Shown here one piece after another: positions 35,677 to 44,963 of a DNA stretch of 50,348 nucleotides. This DNA is from Planctomycetaceae bacterium (GTDB taxonomy: Bacteria; Planctomycetota; Planctomycetia; Pirellulales; Pirellulaceae). The translations under genes and the position numbers were made by a program. The notes beneath the pieces were generated by a model. That model made no database searches, was not told where the DNA came from, and saw only the letters and a program-made list of their open reading frames with translations. The DNA is taken from assembly GCA_002709045.1 (NCBI GenBank), contig PAPJ01000043.1, positions 1 to 50,348 of the forward strand, read 5' to 3'. Numbering within the stretch: position 1 is the first letter of the stretch; each line of letters begins with the position of its first letter.

Positions 35677-36867
35677 ATGACAAAGATACGTACTTTGATT
35701 GGAATTTGGTTGCTGGCTTTGCTGACAAGTCTTTGTATGGCAGATGAAAAGCTACCTCTGGGGATTGTCGCCGAGAAGCCTGCTGATGGAACTTCTATTA
35801 AGACGGAACGTGGCTATATGGTTGCCTATGAAGCAATCATTCCCGGCACAGATGTCAAGTACAGAATGATTCCTGTGGCTGGCGGGATTGCAACGATCGG
35901 AAGCCCTGATAATGAAGCGGATCGACAGGAGAATGAAGGTCCTCAGTTTGAAGTTGAAATCAAACCATTTTGGATCGGTCAGTATGAAGTGACTTGGGCT
36001 GAATACAAATCATATATGGCAATGCATGACATCTTTAAAGGATTTGAAACGCATAAATTACGCCAGTTGTCGGAGCAAAAAGATGCTTTAGTAATCTCGG
36101 CTCCCTCTAATCTTTATGACACCAGCTTTACCTACCTTAATGGAGAAGAACCGGAACTTCCGGCTGTTTCTATGAGTCAGTATGCAGCCAAACAGTACAC
36201 CAAATGGTTGTCATTATTGAATGAGCGTTTTTATCGTTTGCCAACGGAAGCCGAATGGGAACATGCCTGTCGCGCCGGAACCAAGACAGCCTATCATTTC
36301 GGTAATGATCCGGCAGATCTGGATGATTATGGCTGGCATTACGGGAATTCCAATGAGACAACGCATCACGTGGGCCAAAAGAAGCCCAATCCCTGGGGCA
36401 TCTACGATATGTATGGTAATGCTTGCGAGTGGGTGCTGGATGGTCTGCTTCAGGATGGCTATGCGAAGTTTGGTGGCAAACGCGTTTCCACCGGCGAGGC
36501 TCTGGTAAAAACGAAGGAATTGTTCCCGCGTGTAGTACGCGGTGGTTACTACGATTTAGATCCGGAAGATTGCCGTAGTGCTTCGCGTTTGCCATCGAGT
36601 GATGATGAATGGCGTGGTGAGGATCCAAATATTCCTCTTAGCCCGTGGTGGTTTACCAGTGGCCCTGCACTAGGTGTGGGAATGCGATTGGTTCGTCCAC
36701 TGGACGAGGGTCTTACGATGAAAGACAAGGAGGAGTTCTGGAAAGCTGATGTGCAGGTGATCGTTGATGACGTTAATTTCCGCATCGACGAGGAAGGACG
36801 CGGTGCACGTGGTTTTGTTGATAAACTATTACCTAAAGCGATTAAAGAACTACAAGATAAAGAGTAG
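35677..36867 (+). CDS. Secreted formylglycine-generating-enzyme (SUMF1)-like protein
   Basis: A 396-residue protein of the FGE-sulfatase (SUMF1) superfamily with a signal peptide (IRTLIGIWLLALLTSLCMA). ATG 35677 was chosen over GTG 35674. Family motifs: FWIGQYEVTWAEY, YRLPTEAEWEHACRAGT, NPWGIYDMYGNACEWVLDG and RVVRGGYYD, then CRSASR. Many members are not sulfatase activators but carbohydrate-binding or other extracellular proteins. Two Cys residues near the expected active region are not evident as a classical pair, so activation of sulfatases is uncertain. Followed 48 bp later by the NAD synthetase gene. Confidence 0.88.
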   Translation: MTKIRTLIGIWLLALLTSLCMADEKLPLGIVAEKPADGTSIKTERGYMVAYEAIIPGTDVKYRMIPVAGGIATIGSPDNEADRQENEGPQFEVEIKPFWIGQYEVTWAEYKSYMAMHDIFKGFETHKLRQLSEQKDALVISAPSNLYDTSFTYLNGEEPELPAVSMSQYAAKQYTKWLSLLNERFYRLPTEAEWEHACRAGTKTAYHFGNDPADLDDYGWHYGNSNETTHHVGQKKPNPWGIYDMYGNACEWVLDGLLQDGYAKFGGKRVSTGEALVKTKELFPRVVRGGYYDLDPEDCRSASRLPSSDDEWRGEDPNIPLSPWWFTSGPALGVGMRLVRPLDEGLTMKDKEEFWKADVQVIVDDVNFRIDEEGRGARGFVDKLLPKAIKELQDKE

Positions 36868-36915
36868 TACCGATCAAGTGCCGGATTAGATGGTGGCGGT
36901 TTACTGGAGTATGAG

Positions 36916-38859
36916 ATGAAACGTATAAAGCTGGCTGCGGCAGCGTTAAATCAAACTCCGATTGCCTGGAACCAGAATTATCAAAATATTCTCTCGGCGA
37001 TTGAGCAAGCTAAGGCTCAACAGGCAGACCTACTTTGCCTTCCCGAATTGTGTGTCTCGGGCTATGGCTGCGAAGATGCATTTATGGCCAATGGCGTACT
37101 GGAAACGTCGTTGCACCTTCTTGAACAGCTCATTCCGCAAACTCAGGGTATTGCAGTGACCATCGGTCTACCAATGTCGGTAAATGGCCATACCTATAAT
37201 GCAGTGGCTATGGTGACTGATGGGAAACTACTGGGATTTGCAGCAAAGCAAAACCTTGCGGGGGACGGACTGCATTACGAACCGCGTTGGTTTACAGCGT
37301 GGCTACCCAATGAACAAATCACAGTCAACGTGGCAGGTAACCAAGTCCCTTTTGGTGATGTGACATTTTGGATTGGTGGAGTACATGTTGGATTTGAAAT
37401 CTGTGAAGATGCCTGGATTGAAGAGCGGCCCGCTAAACGATTAGCTTCCAGAGATGTGGGAGTGATCCTGAATCCAAGTGCGTCTCATTTTGCATTTGGA
37501 AAACATCAGCTTCGCCGGCGTTTACTGGTGGCCGGAAGTCAGGCTATTGCAGGAGCTTATGTGTATGCCAATTTAGTTGGGAATGAAGCGGGACGCGCTA
37601 TTTATGACGGCGACACGATGATTGGTGTGGATGGTACGGTGGTAGCATCCGGTTCAAGATTTTCATATCGGGACGTTGTGTTAACGACAGCTGTTGTCGA
37701 TGTAAAGACCTTAGAATCAACGACCGCAATTACTTCTGAATTTGAGTTTGGTGAACACACAGAGCCAGCGGTCACATCTGCATCAGAGGTATGTGCGTGG
37801 GAAAAGAGTCAAGCATTGAAAGAGGAGGAGTTCGCGCGTTCTCTTTCACTGGCGTTATTCGACTATATGCGTAAATCCGGTTCTCATGGGTTCGTTCTGT
37901 CACTCAGTGGCGGTGCCGATTCAGCAACCGTGGCTGTGCTTGTCAAACTGATGATCGACTTTGCTGTACAGGATATCGGTCTTTCAGGAGTAGCCCAGCG
38001 GTTAGGTCATTGCTTTGACAGTATAGCCCCTGATAGTTCAGAGAAGTGGGTTGGAGAATTGTTATGGTGTGTTTATCAGGCTACACGCAACAGTAGTGAG
38101 ATTACTCGCGATGCTGCAGCAAACGTTGCCAAGGCAATCGGTGCCCGGTTTTACGAGCTCAACGTGGATGGTGTGGTTCAACAGTACAAGTCACTGGTGA
38201 GCAATGTTTTGGAGCGAGAATTGACATGGGATCGGGATGATCTGGCATTGCAAAATATTCAGGCTCGTGGGCGTGCTCCGAGTGTCTGGATGTTAGCCAA
38301 TATCAAGTGTGGGCTATTGCTGGCTACCAGCAACCGTTCGGAAGCTGCAGTCGGCTATACCACGATGGATGGTGATACCTGTGGAGGCATCTCTCCAATT
38401 GCCGGGATCGATAAGGCCTTTTTACGACAGTGGCTCCGCTGGTTGGAAAAACAAGGCCCTCACGGCGGAGAACCCATTGCTGCTTTAGTAAACGTAAATC
38501 AACAGCAGCCAACAGCCGAACTTCGCCCACCGGCAGAAAAGCAGACTGACGAGTCGGATTTGATGCCCTACGAAATACTGGATCTTATCGAACGTTTAGC
38601 AATTCGCGACAAATTAATGCCGCAGGAAATACTCGATACTTTAACCGGGCATGAATTAACTGCAGAATATGAGGCGGACCGTGAACAGGTGATCACTTGG
38701 GTTAAAAAATTCTTTCAGCTTTGGTCCCGCAATCAGTGGAAGCGAGAGCGATTTGCCCCCTCGTTCCATGTTGATGACGAAAATCTTGATCCTAAGACCT
38801 GGTGTCGTTTCCCAATTCTGTCGGGCGGATTTTGCCGGGAGTTAGATGCTCTTGAGTGA
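36916..38859 (+). CDS. nadE: Glutamine-dependent NAD(+) synthetase
   Basis: Final step of NAD biosynthesis: amidates deamido-NAD using glutamine and ATP. 647 residues in two domains. The nitrilase-type glutaminase has catalytic Glu44 (CLPEL), Lys111 (AAKQNL) and Cys163 (FEICEDAW). The synthetase domain has the ATP-pyrophosphatase P-loop SLSGGADSATVAVL (331-336) and a later TSNRSEAAVGYTTMDGD motif. Length fits the NadE with fused amidase. ATG 36916 follows a tggag-type site. Supplies NAD used, among others, by LigA, but the genes are not linked in an operon. Confidence 0.94.
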   Translation: MKRIKLAAAALNQTPIAWNQNYQNILSAIEQAKAQQADLLCLPELCVSGYGCEDAFMANGVLETSLHLLEQLIPQTQGIAVTIGLPMSVNGHTYNAVAMVTDGKLLGFAAKQNLAGDGLHYEPRWFTAWLPNEQITVNVAGNQVPFGDVTFWIGGVHVGFEICEDAWIEERPAKRLASRDVGVILNPSASHFAFGKHQLRRRLLVAGSQAIAGAYVYANLVGNEAGRAIYDGDTMIGVDGTVVASGSRFSYRDVVLTTAVVDVKTLESTTAITSEFEFGEHTEPAVTSASEVCAWEKSQALKEEEFARSLSLALFDYMRKSGSHGFVLSLSGGADSATVAVLVKLMIDFAVQDIGLSGVAQRLGHCFDSIAPDSSEKWVGELLWCVYQATRNSSEITRDAAANVAKAIGARFYELNVDGVVQQYKSLVSNVLERELTWDRDDLALQNIQARGRAPSVWMLANIKCGLLLATSNRSEAAVGYTTMDGDTCGGISPIAGIDKAFLRQWLRWLEKQGPHGGEPIAALVNVNQQQPTAELRPPAEKQTDESDLMPYEILDLIERLAIRDKLMPQEILDTLTGHELTAEYEADREQVITWVKKFFQLWSRNQWKRERFAPSFHVDDENLDPKTWCRFPILSGGFCRELDALE

Positions 38860-38993
38860 TGCTTGAGCCGTCAGAATTTGAGCGGCGAGAAAAAACTGGG
38901 AGATAAGCAGTTTTCTGAGATGCCTGCTCAGAGTTCATGCTAAGCAGTTCGGCCGTATACAGATGAAACGGAGACTCTTTTGGGTGAGCGAAG

Positions 38994-39413
38994 TTAACGA
39001 TCAAATGTACATCGTTTAATAAATGTTAACTGGTTGCCGATGTCGTTATATATGACATCGTCCATAAACGCTTTCATGAGCATGACACCACGGCCGCTGG
39101 GTTTATCCAGATTCTCAGGTAGTGTCGGATCAGGCACATCCTCAGGATCAAATCCCTTACCCTCGTCCTGAATGACGATACGAATAATGTCCTCGTTGAG
39201 GAAACACTCGACGGTCACTTTTTTACCCGGATCCATTTTGTTGCCATGCTTAATAGCATTGGCAAGCCCCTCTTCCAATGCAAGCTGCATATCAGGAAGG
39301 TCCATCTCACTCATGCCCTGAGCCTGCCACAATTCCTGAAGCTCCTTTTGGACATCAGCAGAAACGTGCAAGTCACTTGCAAAAGTCTGGTTGTAAATTA
39401 TCAATTCGGACAT
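38994..39413 (-). CDS. HATPase_c anti-sigma-factor kinase (RsbW-like)
   Basis: A 139-residue serine-kinase-type regulator with a GHKL ATP-binding fold: N box ALEEGLANAIKHGNK, G1 box VIQDEGKGFDPED, and a late GRGVMLMKAFMDD G2 region. ATG 39413 (MSELIIYN) is preferred; GTG 39431 is in frame upstream. Proteins of this type phosphorylate a STAS partner and bind a sigma factor or another output. The STAS gene lies 120 bp upstream on the same strand, so the pair forms a partner-switch module. No sigma factor or PP2C phosphatase gene is in the window. Confidence 0.88.
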   Translation of the reverse strand: MSELIIYNQTFASDLHVSADVQKELQELWQAQGMSEMDLPDMQLALEEGLANAIKHGNKMDPGKKVTVECFLNEDIIRIVIQDEGKGFDPEDVPDPTLPENLDKPSGRGVMLMKAFMDDVIYNDIGNQLTFIKRCTFDR

Positions 39414-39533
39414 ATTTACGTTTACAGACACGAGATCCCGGAAGATAAGCTTTGGTTGAGAGCTCGGTCAATCTGTAATAGGCGAAAAGGGGTAGTCATC
39501 AGTCCAGATGATCAACCGTTGGAGGAAGTTACC

Positions 39534-39890
39534 TTAAAATCCTTTTAAGGCTTTTTCAATGGATGCGTAAATATTAAAGACTTTGGTTAACTTAGTTACT
39601 TTGAAAATCTTCAATAATTCAGGTCGCAGGCTACACATCCCGAGTTGCCCGCCGGCGGCATCCATCTTCTTCTTCATGTTGATCAGCTTGCCTAAGGCAG
39701 CACTAGACAAGTGTTCAACAGCTTCGAAGTCTAAGACAACCTTTCGCAATCCATGGTCATCCACCAGGCGATACATCTGTTCACCGATAACCTGAATGGT
39801 CGCCTCGTCGAGAATGCGATTGTCGATAAATTTAGCGATGGTAACCCCATCGATTGTTTGAATATTGAATCGGGTTACATCCGAAGCCAT
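39534..39890 (-). CDS. STAS-domain anti-anti-sigma factor (SpoIIAA/RsbV-like)
   Basis: A 118-residue STAS protein. ATG 39890 was chosen because aggtg lies 6 nt upstream; GTG 39899 is the longest start. The phospho-acceptor region is VVLDFEAVEHLSSAALGKL, with Ser62/Ser63 at the position phosphorylated by RsbW-type kinases. The C-terminal helix (TKLTKVFNIYASIEKAL) is typical. Together with the HATPase protein it should work as a phosphorylation-dependent binding switch; the controlled process is unknown. Confidence 0.9.
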   Translation of the reverse strand: MASDVTRFNIQTIDGVTIAKFIDNRILDEATIQVIGEQMYRLVDDHGLRKVVLDFEAVEHLSSAALGKLINMKKKMDAAGGQLGMCSLRPELLKIFKVTKLTKVFNIYASIEKALKGF

Positions 39891-40500
39891 ATTACGCACC
39901 TATTTCAGTGAGAGTGAAAACATAGTTGAGGGTATTCCTACCTTTTAATAATTGCACTTTCGAGTCTATATTTCAAGCCATAGTTCGATTTCAATCAGAC
40001 TTATCTGAAAAAGGTGCTTGTCAGTTTAGATACTAAACCGGTTATACCGGTTTTGCGTTATAGATTTAATCACCAGACGAGATACTTACAAGTAACGGAA
40101 TATTCATCAGGAGAAGTACGATGAAAGTCGGGCCATTCCCATAACAGATTCCGTTTCAAACTTATGCGAACAGCCCGGATATTGAACTTAGCTGCAATTT
40201 GGATTCAGGCGTTCTCAGGTTTTGCCAAATTCGTAGGTTGAAGTCTTCTTCACTGAATTTTAATAAGTGATTTGCTGATTTCTTAATAATAACTCATATG
40301 ATTAAAAAGCAATTGAGATACCCTTTCGGTTGTTATGACCTAAAGTTGTTGCACAATTATGGATGGAATGGCACTGTATCGACGCACTTAACAGGAGACT
40401 TAGACAATCGTCACCGAGGCGTCATAACAATGAGCGTGATTGCGACGGGTTGTATTTGCTAAGTGACAGCTAGCAAGGCGGCAAGAGGCAGAAAGAAGAA
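39891..40500. other. 610-bp divergent regulatory spacer
   Basis: Lies between the minus-strand STAS gene and the plus-strand response regulator. It holds a small inverted repeat aaaccgg-ttata-ccggttt (40035-40053) followed by four T residues, and a 7-codon reading frame with an excellent ribosome binding site (40121-40144). No longer gene, RNA gene or riboswitch was recognised. It must contain promoters for both flanking genes. Confidence 0.55.
40121..40144 (+). other. Possible 7-codon leader peptide
   Basis: ATG 40121 is preceded by aggagaag with 4 nt spacing, one of the better ribosome binding sites in this window, yet the frame encodes only MKVGPFP before TAA. It lies 357 bp upstream of the response-regulator gene. 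It may be an upstream leader peptide or the start of a decayed gene; chance is also possible. Confidence 0.3.
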
Positions 40501-41208
40501 ATGGCACAAGACAGAATATTAATTATCGAGGATGAAAAGGCGTTGGCCGATATTCTTGAATACAATCTGGTGCGTGAAGGGTATGAAGTGTTTACGGCAA
40601 ATGACGGAGTGGAAGGTCTGGAGAAAGCTCAGGCGATTGAACCCGATCTCGTTGTGCTGGATATTATGCTGCCGTCTATGGATGGATTACAGATTTGTAG
40701 TCAGCTGCGAAGCAATCCGTTTACCGGGAATATTCGTATACTGATGCTGACAGCAAAAGCTGAAGAAGTGGATGAAGTGGTTGGCTTTAATATGGGAGCC
40801 GATGACTATGTAATCAAACCTTACAAACTGCATCCGCTGATGCATCGTATTAAAGCGCTCTTGAGACGCCCGCTGGGGGAAACCCAACAAAACGATTTTG
40901 TTGAGAGTTGTGGCATTAAAGTAGATCGATTGAATTATGTCGCCAGCCTAGAAGGTGTTGATGTGGTATTAACACCAACTGAGTTAAGATTGCTGTGGTT
41001 CATGATGAAACAGCCTGAGCGCACTTTTAATCGTCTGGAATTACTGGAAGCCTGTCGTGGTGAGGACAATTGTTCCACTGAAAGAACTATCGATGTTCAC
41101 ATGAAATCGCTACGACAGAAGTTGGCGGCCCGTTCTGTGCTGCTGCAAACAGTTCGAGGAGTCGGATATCGTTATGTTCCGGCATCGGATTTCGAAGTGC
41201 GTGAATAG
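40501..41208 (+). CDS. OmpR/PhoB-family response regulator
   Basis: Two-component DNA-binding regulator of 235 residues. The receiver has acidic Glu10/Asp11, phospho-acceptor Asp54 (VVLDIMLPSMDG), the switch Thr in LMLTAKA and Lys in DDYVIKPY. The C-terminal winged helix shows LTPTELRLLWFMMKQPERTFNRLELL and RTIDVHMKSLRQKL, ending RGVGYRYV. A gaaagaagaa site precedes ATG 40501. No histidine kinase gene is adjacent, so it is an orphan in this window. A 600-bp upstream region may carry its control. Confidence 0.95.
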   Translation: MAQDRILIIEDEKALADILEYNLVREGYEVFTANDGVEGLEKAQAIEPDLVVLDIMLPSMDGLQICSQLRSNPFTGNIRILMLTAKAEEVDEVVGFNMGADDYVIKPYKLHPLMHRIKALLRRPLGETQQNDFVESCGIKVDRLNYVASLEGVDVVLTPTELRLLWFMMKQPERTFNRLELLEACRGEDNCSTERTIDVHMKSLRQKLAARSVLLQTVRGVGYRYVPASDFEVRE

Positions 41209-41736
41209 CAGCAAGCCGCTAAACAGAAGCCAGAGTACTAGCACTCTAATACGATAGACCGCTCTGGTTGCTCGTCGAAATTTTTCTAAGTATCACGGAT
41301 CACCTTAATTAAGCATGACTAAAAGTTTTATATCCATTTGAAACTGTAACGACTGTATCGATTACGCCGCCAGTTGGTAATCAATAAAAAACAGCTATTT
41401 TTTTACGTTGTTAGGTCTAACAGTGAGTTCATCATATATTAATGACACTTAAGGTGTAAATTCTTACTTTAAGCATGATATTTGTCTCCTTATGGACACA
41501 TTTAACTCATACTTGAGATTCATTCCTAACCCTTTAATGTAAATAAAACCCCCTTTATCAATGATTGTAGGGTGTTGAGATACTAATTCGTGTATAGAAA
41601 TAGGTTGAATTTTAAGATAAATATGTAAGAACTTTAGTTGTAGAAGCGATTTATAGGTAAACGCATTATTTGGATTTTTCATTGAATGCGAAAACCGTAG
41701 CGTTTGAATTAATACTGAAATTGATAGAGGTGTACG
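41209..41736. other. 528-bp AT-rich spacer
   Basis: No convincing gene is seen between the response regulator and the 41-residue peptide gene. A possible 72-codon minus-strand frame (41464-41682) has low-complexity AT-rich codon use and no ribosome binding site. An interrupted repeat around 41231-41268 (ccagag...ctctgg) is too distant to be a convincing terminator. Confidence 0.5.
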
Positions 41737-41862
41737 ATGGATCCACTAATGGCAGGCATCACCGCCTGGGTTATCGAATTGGCTGTAGCAGGAACAATGT
41801 TCTACGGATTACGCCGTGAAGAGCAGAAGGTTATCCGTGGCCGTCAAAAAGTAAAAAGCTAA
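41737..41862 (+). CDS. 41-residue membrane peptide
   Basis: ATG 41737, preceded by agaggtg, starts a 41-codon frame: MDPLMAGITAWVIELAVAGT, then MFYGLRREEQ and a basic tail KVIRGRQKVKS. It has one hydrophobic helix with acidic residues before it and a positively charged C-terminus, so the tail is probably cytoplasmic. A stem-loop with a T-tract ends the unit about 85 nt after the stop. Ribosome binding site, amphiphilic design and terminator support a real gene. Family and function unknown. Confidence 0.68.
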   Translation: MDPLMAGITAWVIELAVAGTMFYGLRREEQKVIRGRQKVKS

Positions 41863-41946
41863 CGACTAGCGGACTCAAAGCTACAGTTCAGGTAGTTGTC
41901 GCAGACGCAGAGTTCTGTTGGTGTATTGCGTGTGTGTTAATGGTGG

Positions 41947-41983
41947 CAGAGGTATATCTTATTGTGGTATGTCTCTGTTTTTT
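41947..41983 (+). terminator. Intrinsic terminator after the 41-residue gene
   Basis: Stem cagaggtata (41947-41956) pairs with tatgtctctg (41968-41977) over 10 bp, two of them G-U, with an 11-nt loop, followed by six T residues (41978-41983). It lies downstream of the small membrane-peptide gene and upstream of the oppositely oriented tRNA-Arg. Confidence 0.75.
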
Positions 41984-42010
41984 GTTGCGCTCTTGAACAA
42001 ACAAAAGAAG

Positions 42011-42083
<73 letters not shown>

Positions 42084-42149
42084 GTCGTCGTTATTTCGAC
42101 GTGATGTATGAGTAAGAATATCTCACACTGCTCGCTCGTCAAGCACAAG

Positions 42150-43442
42150 CTATGTGGGAGACGACTCTAAGGCCTGATACGTTAGGCCCATCAAACGGTT
42201 GTTAATATCGCAATGAAAGTTCGGATACAGTTGGGTCAAAGAAATGGCATAAATTCGATGGACCGGATCCAGGAAGAAGCGCGTGTTGTAAGCCCCGCCC
42301 CAGTAGTAATTACCGATAGCACTAAGAAACGGCTGAGCACCCATATCCTGAATAATACCAAAGCCCAAGCCAAACTTATCTCGAGGGCTGCCTCCAAGCG
42401 TAATATTCAGCTCGCCAATATTGTTGCAACGCATTAGTTCTATACTGGTTTCACTGAGAACAGTCTGCCCCTGATGCTTACCGCGAGACACCATCATTTG
42501 ACAGAAATTACTGTAGTCCTGAAGCGTCGAATGTAATCCTGCCCCACCGGAATAATACGTTTGTTTTCCAGTTTCGGGAGAATGCACGATATCAAAATCG
42601 ACGTTGACAAGGCATTCCAACTCAGTTTTGCTTAATCTTCTTAGGCCGGCACCTTGCGGGATATTGAATTCCTGCTTAGCGTCCCAAAAGCTGATATCGT
42701 CATAACGGTCTGTGGTGACATCCGGTGTGTAAACTCGAGACAGTCGTTCGGACTGTTGGGTATCAGGATAAAATGTTGTATTGCTCATCGCTAGCGGCTC
42801 GAATATCTCAGCCTGTAGAAATTCCGCAAAGCTCATACCTGAGAGGACTTCCACCAGTCGTCCAAGCACATCCGTATTTAATCCATAGAGCCAGCGGGTA
42901 CCAGGATCGAATGCCAGTGGTTGCTCCCCTATTCGCTGGACAATATCTTTAATTGTCGTGCTGTCGCTGTAGCCCCAATCGCGAATATTGGCTGCCTTGT
43001 AATAGTTAGCAAGTTTTGGATGACTGAAGCTGTATCCAATTCCAGAGCTATGAGACAGCAACTGACGAATCGTAATTGATGATTTAGCCGGACGCGTTAA
43101 GGCATTTCCTTTTTCATCACGTTGCCCACTGAAGACCTGCATATTCGAAAACTCGGGCAGGTATCTTTCGACGGCATCATCCAGTAGGAAAATTCCACGT
43201 TCGTAAAGTATCATGATCGCCACGCTGGTAATTGGTTTAGTCATTGAGGCGATACGAAATATTGTCTCGGCAGAAACTCGGATAGAGTCTTCGGCGTTTG
43301 CCAGACCATGATAGCTTTCCAATTGCAGGCCATTTTCGCTACCAACACCAACAGCACATCCTGCGATTAGCTGTTGATCGATTTCCTGTTGAGCTATTGT
43401 GGAGAGTCGTGCTAGTCGCTCAGTATTAAAAGTTGCAGGCAT
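42150..43442 (-). CDS. Class C beta-lactamase-like serine hydrolase
   Basis: A 430-residue protein of the beta-lactamase/EstB/DD-peptidase superfamily. The nucleophile motif is S66-M-T-K69 (FRIASMTKPITSVAIMILYE), typical of class C folds; the second motif region is RWLYGLNTDVLGRLVEVLSG, and a GG-rich late segment (YYSGGAGLHSTLQDY, YYWGGAYNTRFFLDP) supplies the third. No signal peptide is obvious, so it is probably cytoplasmic and more likely an esterase or peptidase than an antibiotic beta-lactamase. ATG 43442 was chosen as the first Met. Confidence 0.9.
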   Translation of the reverse strand: MPATFNTERLARLSTIAQQEIDQQLIAGCAVGVGSENGLQLESYHGLANAEDSIRVSAETIFRIASMTKPITSVAIMILYERGIFLLDDAVERYLPEFSNMQVFSGQRDEKGNALTRPAKSSITIRQLLSHSSGIGYSFSHPKLANYYKAANIRDWGYSDSTTIKDIVQRIGEQPLAFDPGTRWLYGLNTDVLGRLVEVLSGMSFAEFLQAEIFEPLAMSNTTFYPDTQQSERLSRVYTPDVTTDRYDDISFWDAKQEFNIPQGAGLRRLSKTELECLVNVDFDIVHSPETGKQTYYSGGAGLHSTLQDYSNFCQMMVSRGKHQGQTVLSETSIELMRCNNIGELNITLGGSPRDKFGLGFGIIQDMGAQPFLSAIGNYYWGGAYNTRFFLDPVHRIYAISLTQLYPNFHCDINNRLMGLTYQALESSPT

Positions 43443-43508
43443 CGAGGTGTGCTTTCTTTATTGTTGGTAAGTCTGATAAGAATCAGAAGCAACAGCGTGG
43501 AGATCTGA

Positions 43509-44954
43509 TTAAGCAAAAATATCAGTGGCAACGTTTCCACCAACATCGGTAAGGCGGAAGTCACGACCGGCATAGCGGTAAGTCAGTTGACTGTGATCAA
43601 GTCCAACGGCATGCAGTAGTGTGGCATGAAGGTCGTTAACATGCATTTTGTTTTCTTGAGCATAGTATCCGTACTCGTCTGTTGCTCCGTACTTAAAACC
43701 GCCTTTGACTCCTCCACCGGCCATCCACATAGTAAAGCCTTCTGGATTGTGATCACGACCATTGGATCCCTGCATCACAGGCGTCCGTCCAAATTCGCCT
43801 CCCCACATGACAAGGGTGTCTTCCAGCAATCCTCGACGTTTCAGGTCGGTAAGCAAAGCTGCAATCGGCTGATCTACCTCCAGAGCATTCTTGGTGTGGC
43901 CTTTGACTAAATCACCGTGCTGATCCCATTGGACAAAGCTGTCACTATGTGTGATTTGTATAAAACGCACACCTCGTTCAGCGAATCGGCGAGCCAGCAG
44001 ACACTGACGCCCAAAGTCTTTAGTCATTTCTCCATCGAGTCCGTAGAGCCGTTGTGTCTCTTCAGTCTCGCTTGATATATCTAATACATCAGGAACCTGA
44101 CTTTGCATGCGAAAGGCCAGTTCAAAGCTATTGATCCGTCCTTCCAGTTCCTGGTTAGGCCCCAGGCCATCCATGTGCTGTCGATTCATCTGCCGCAGCA
44201 AATCCAACTGTACACGTTGTTGTTTGCGTGAGACCCGTTTGTTTTGAGTGTATTTCACTTTGGCATTGGTCGAAGGTTGACTGGCTACACCTAGAGGTGT
44301 TCCCTGATAGTCCGCAGGAAGGAATGCAGAGCTCCAGTTTTTCAGGCCACCGTGAGCCAACGTAGGGCAGATGGTGACGAAGGCAGGCAGATTTTGATTT
44401 TCTGTTCCTAGACCATAGGTTACCCAGGAGCCCATACTCGGACGCACAAAGTTATCACTGCCTGTATGTAATTTGAGTGACGCTCCACCATGAGCTGCAT
44501 TTGTGCCGTGAACACTATTCAAAATACACATGTCATCGATACATCTGGCAACATTTGGAAACAACTCGCTTACCATCACCCCGTTTTCGCCATAGGGACG
44601 GAACTTCCATGGGGATTTCATCAGTTTTCCTGTTTCACCGAATTGCACCCGTGGTTTGTCAAAAGGAAGCTCCTTGCCATCATCCTTCTCAAGCTGTGGT
44701 TTGTAATCAAACGTATCAACTCCTGATGGGCCACCCTTCATGAACAGGAAGATTACACGTTTGGCGCGGGCAGCGTGTGGTGTGAGTTTCTGAGAAAGTG
44801 GATTCGAGGTATCTGCCTTAGCGTTTTCATGCAGCAGAGAGCTTAACGCAAGATGCCCAAAACCAAGTGCCGTTGTTTTCAAGGTCGAAGACTTTAAAAA
44901 CGAGCGTCGGCTGGTTTGAGAGCAGCAATCCATGTGGTTTTCGAAACTTCTCAT
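43509..44954 (-). CDS. DUF1501 domain secreted protein
   Basis: A planctomycete-type DUF1501 protein of 481 residues, in the alkaline-phosphatase-like/sulfatase-like superfamily of uncertain activity. A Tat signal is clear: [23 protein letters not shown]. Family motifs: [54 protein letters not shown], and WGGEFGRTP near the end with [11 protein letters not shown]. It starts 10 bp after the stop of the PSD1 cytochrome gene. This PSD1-DUF1501 pair is one of the most frequent gene pairs in the phylum and likely functions together at the cell envelope. Confidence 0.93.
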   Translation of the reverse strand: MRSFENHMDCCSQTSRRSFLKSSTLKTTALGFGHLALSSLLHENAKADTSNPLSQKLTPHAARAKRVIFLFMKGGPSGVDTFDYKPQLEKDDGKELPFDKPRVQFGETGKLMKSPWKFRPYGENGVMVSELFPNVARCIDDMCILNSVHGTNAAHGGASLKLHTGSDNFVRPSMGSWVTYGLGTENQNLPAFVTICPTLAHGGLKNWSSAFLPADYQGTPLGVASQPSTNAKVKYTQNKRVSRKQQRVQLDLLRQMNRQHMDGLGPNQELEGRINSFELAFRMQSQVPDVLDISSETEETQRLYGLDGEMTKDFGRQCLLARRFAERGVRFIQITHSDSFVQWDQHGDLVKGHTKNALEVDQPIAALLTDLKRRGLLEDTLVMWGGEFGRTPVMQGSNGRDHNPEGFTMWMAGGGVKGGFKYGATDEYGYYAQENKMHVNDLHATLLHAVGLDHSQLTYRYAGRDFRLTDVGGNVATDIFA

Positions 44955-44963
44955 TTTGCTGGT

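Noticed and set aside
40035..40057. aaaccgg/ccggttt hairpin as an intrinsic terminator
   Set aside because: Only four T residues follow and both flanking genes are transcribed away from it; a role as operator is equally possible.
41464..41682. Minus-strand frame of 72 codons in the AT-rich spacer
   Set aside because: Composition matches random AT-rich DNA, no ribosome binding site and no recognisable domain.
42150..43442. Serine hydrolase as an antibiotic-resistance beta-lactamase
   Set aside because: No signal peptide, and the motif pattern fits EstB-like esterase/peptidase members better; no resistance context nearby.
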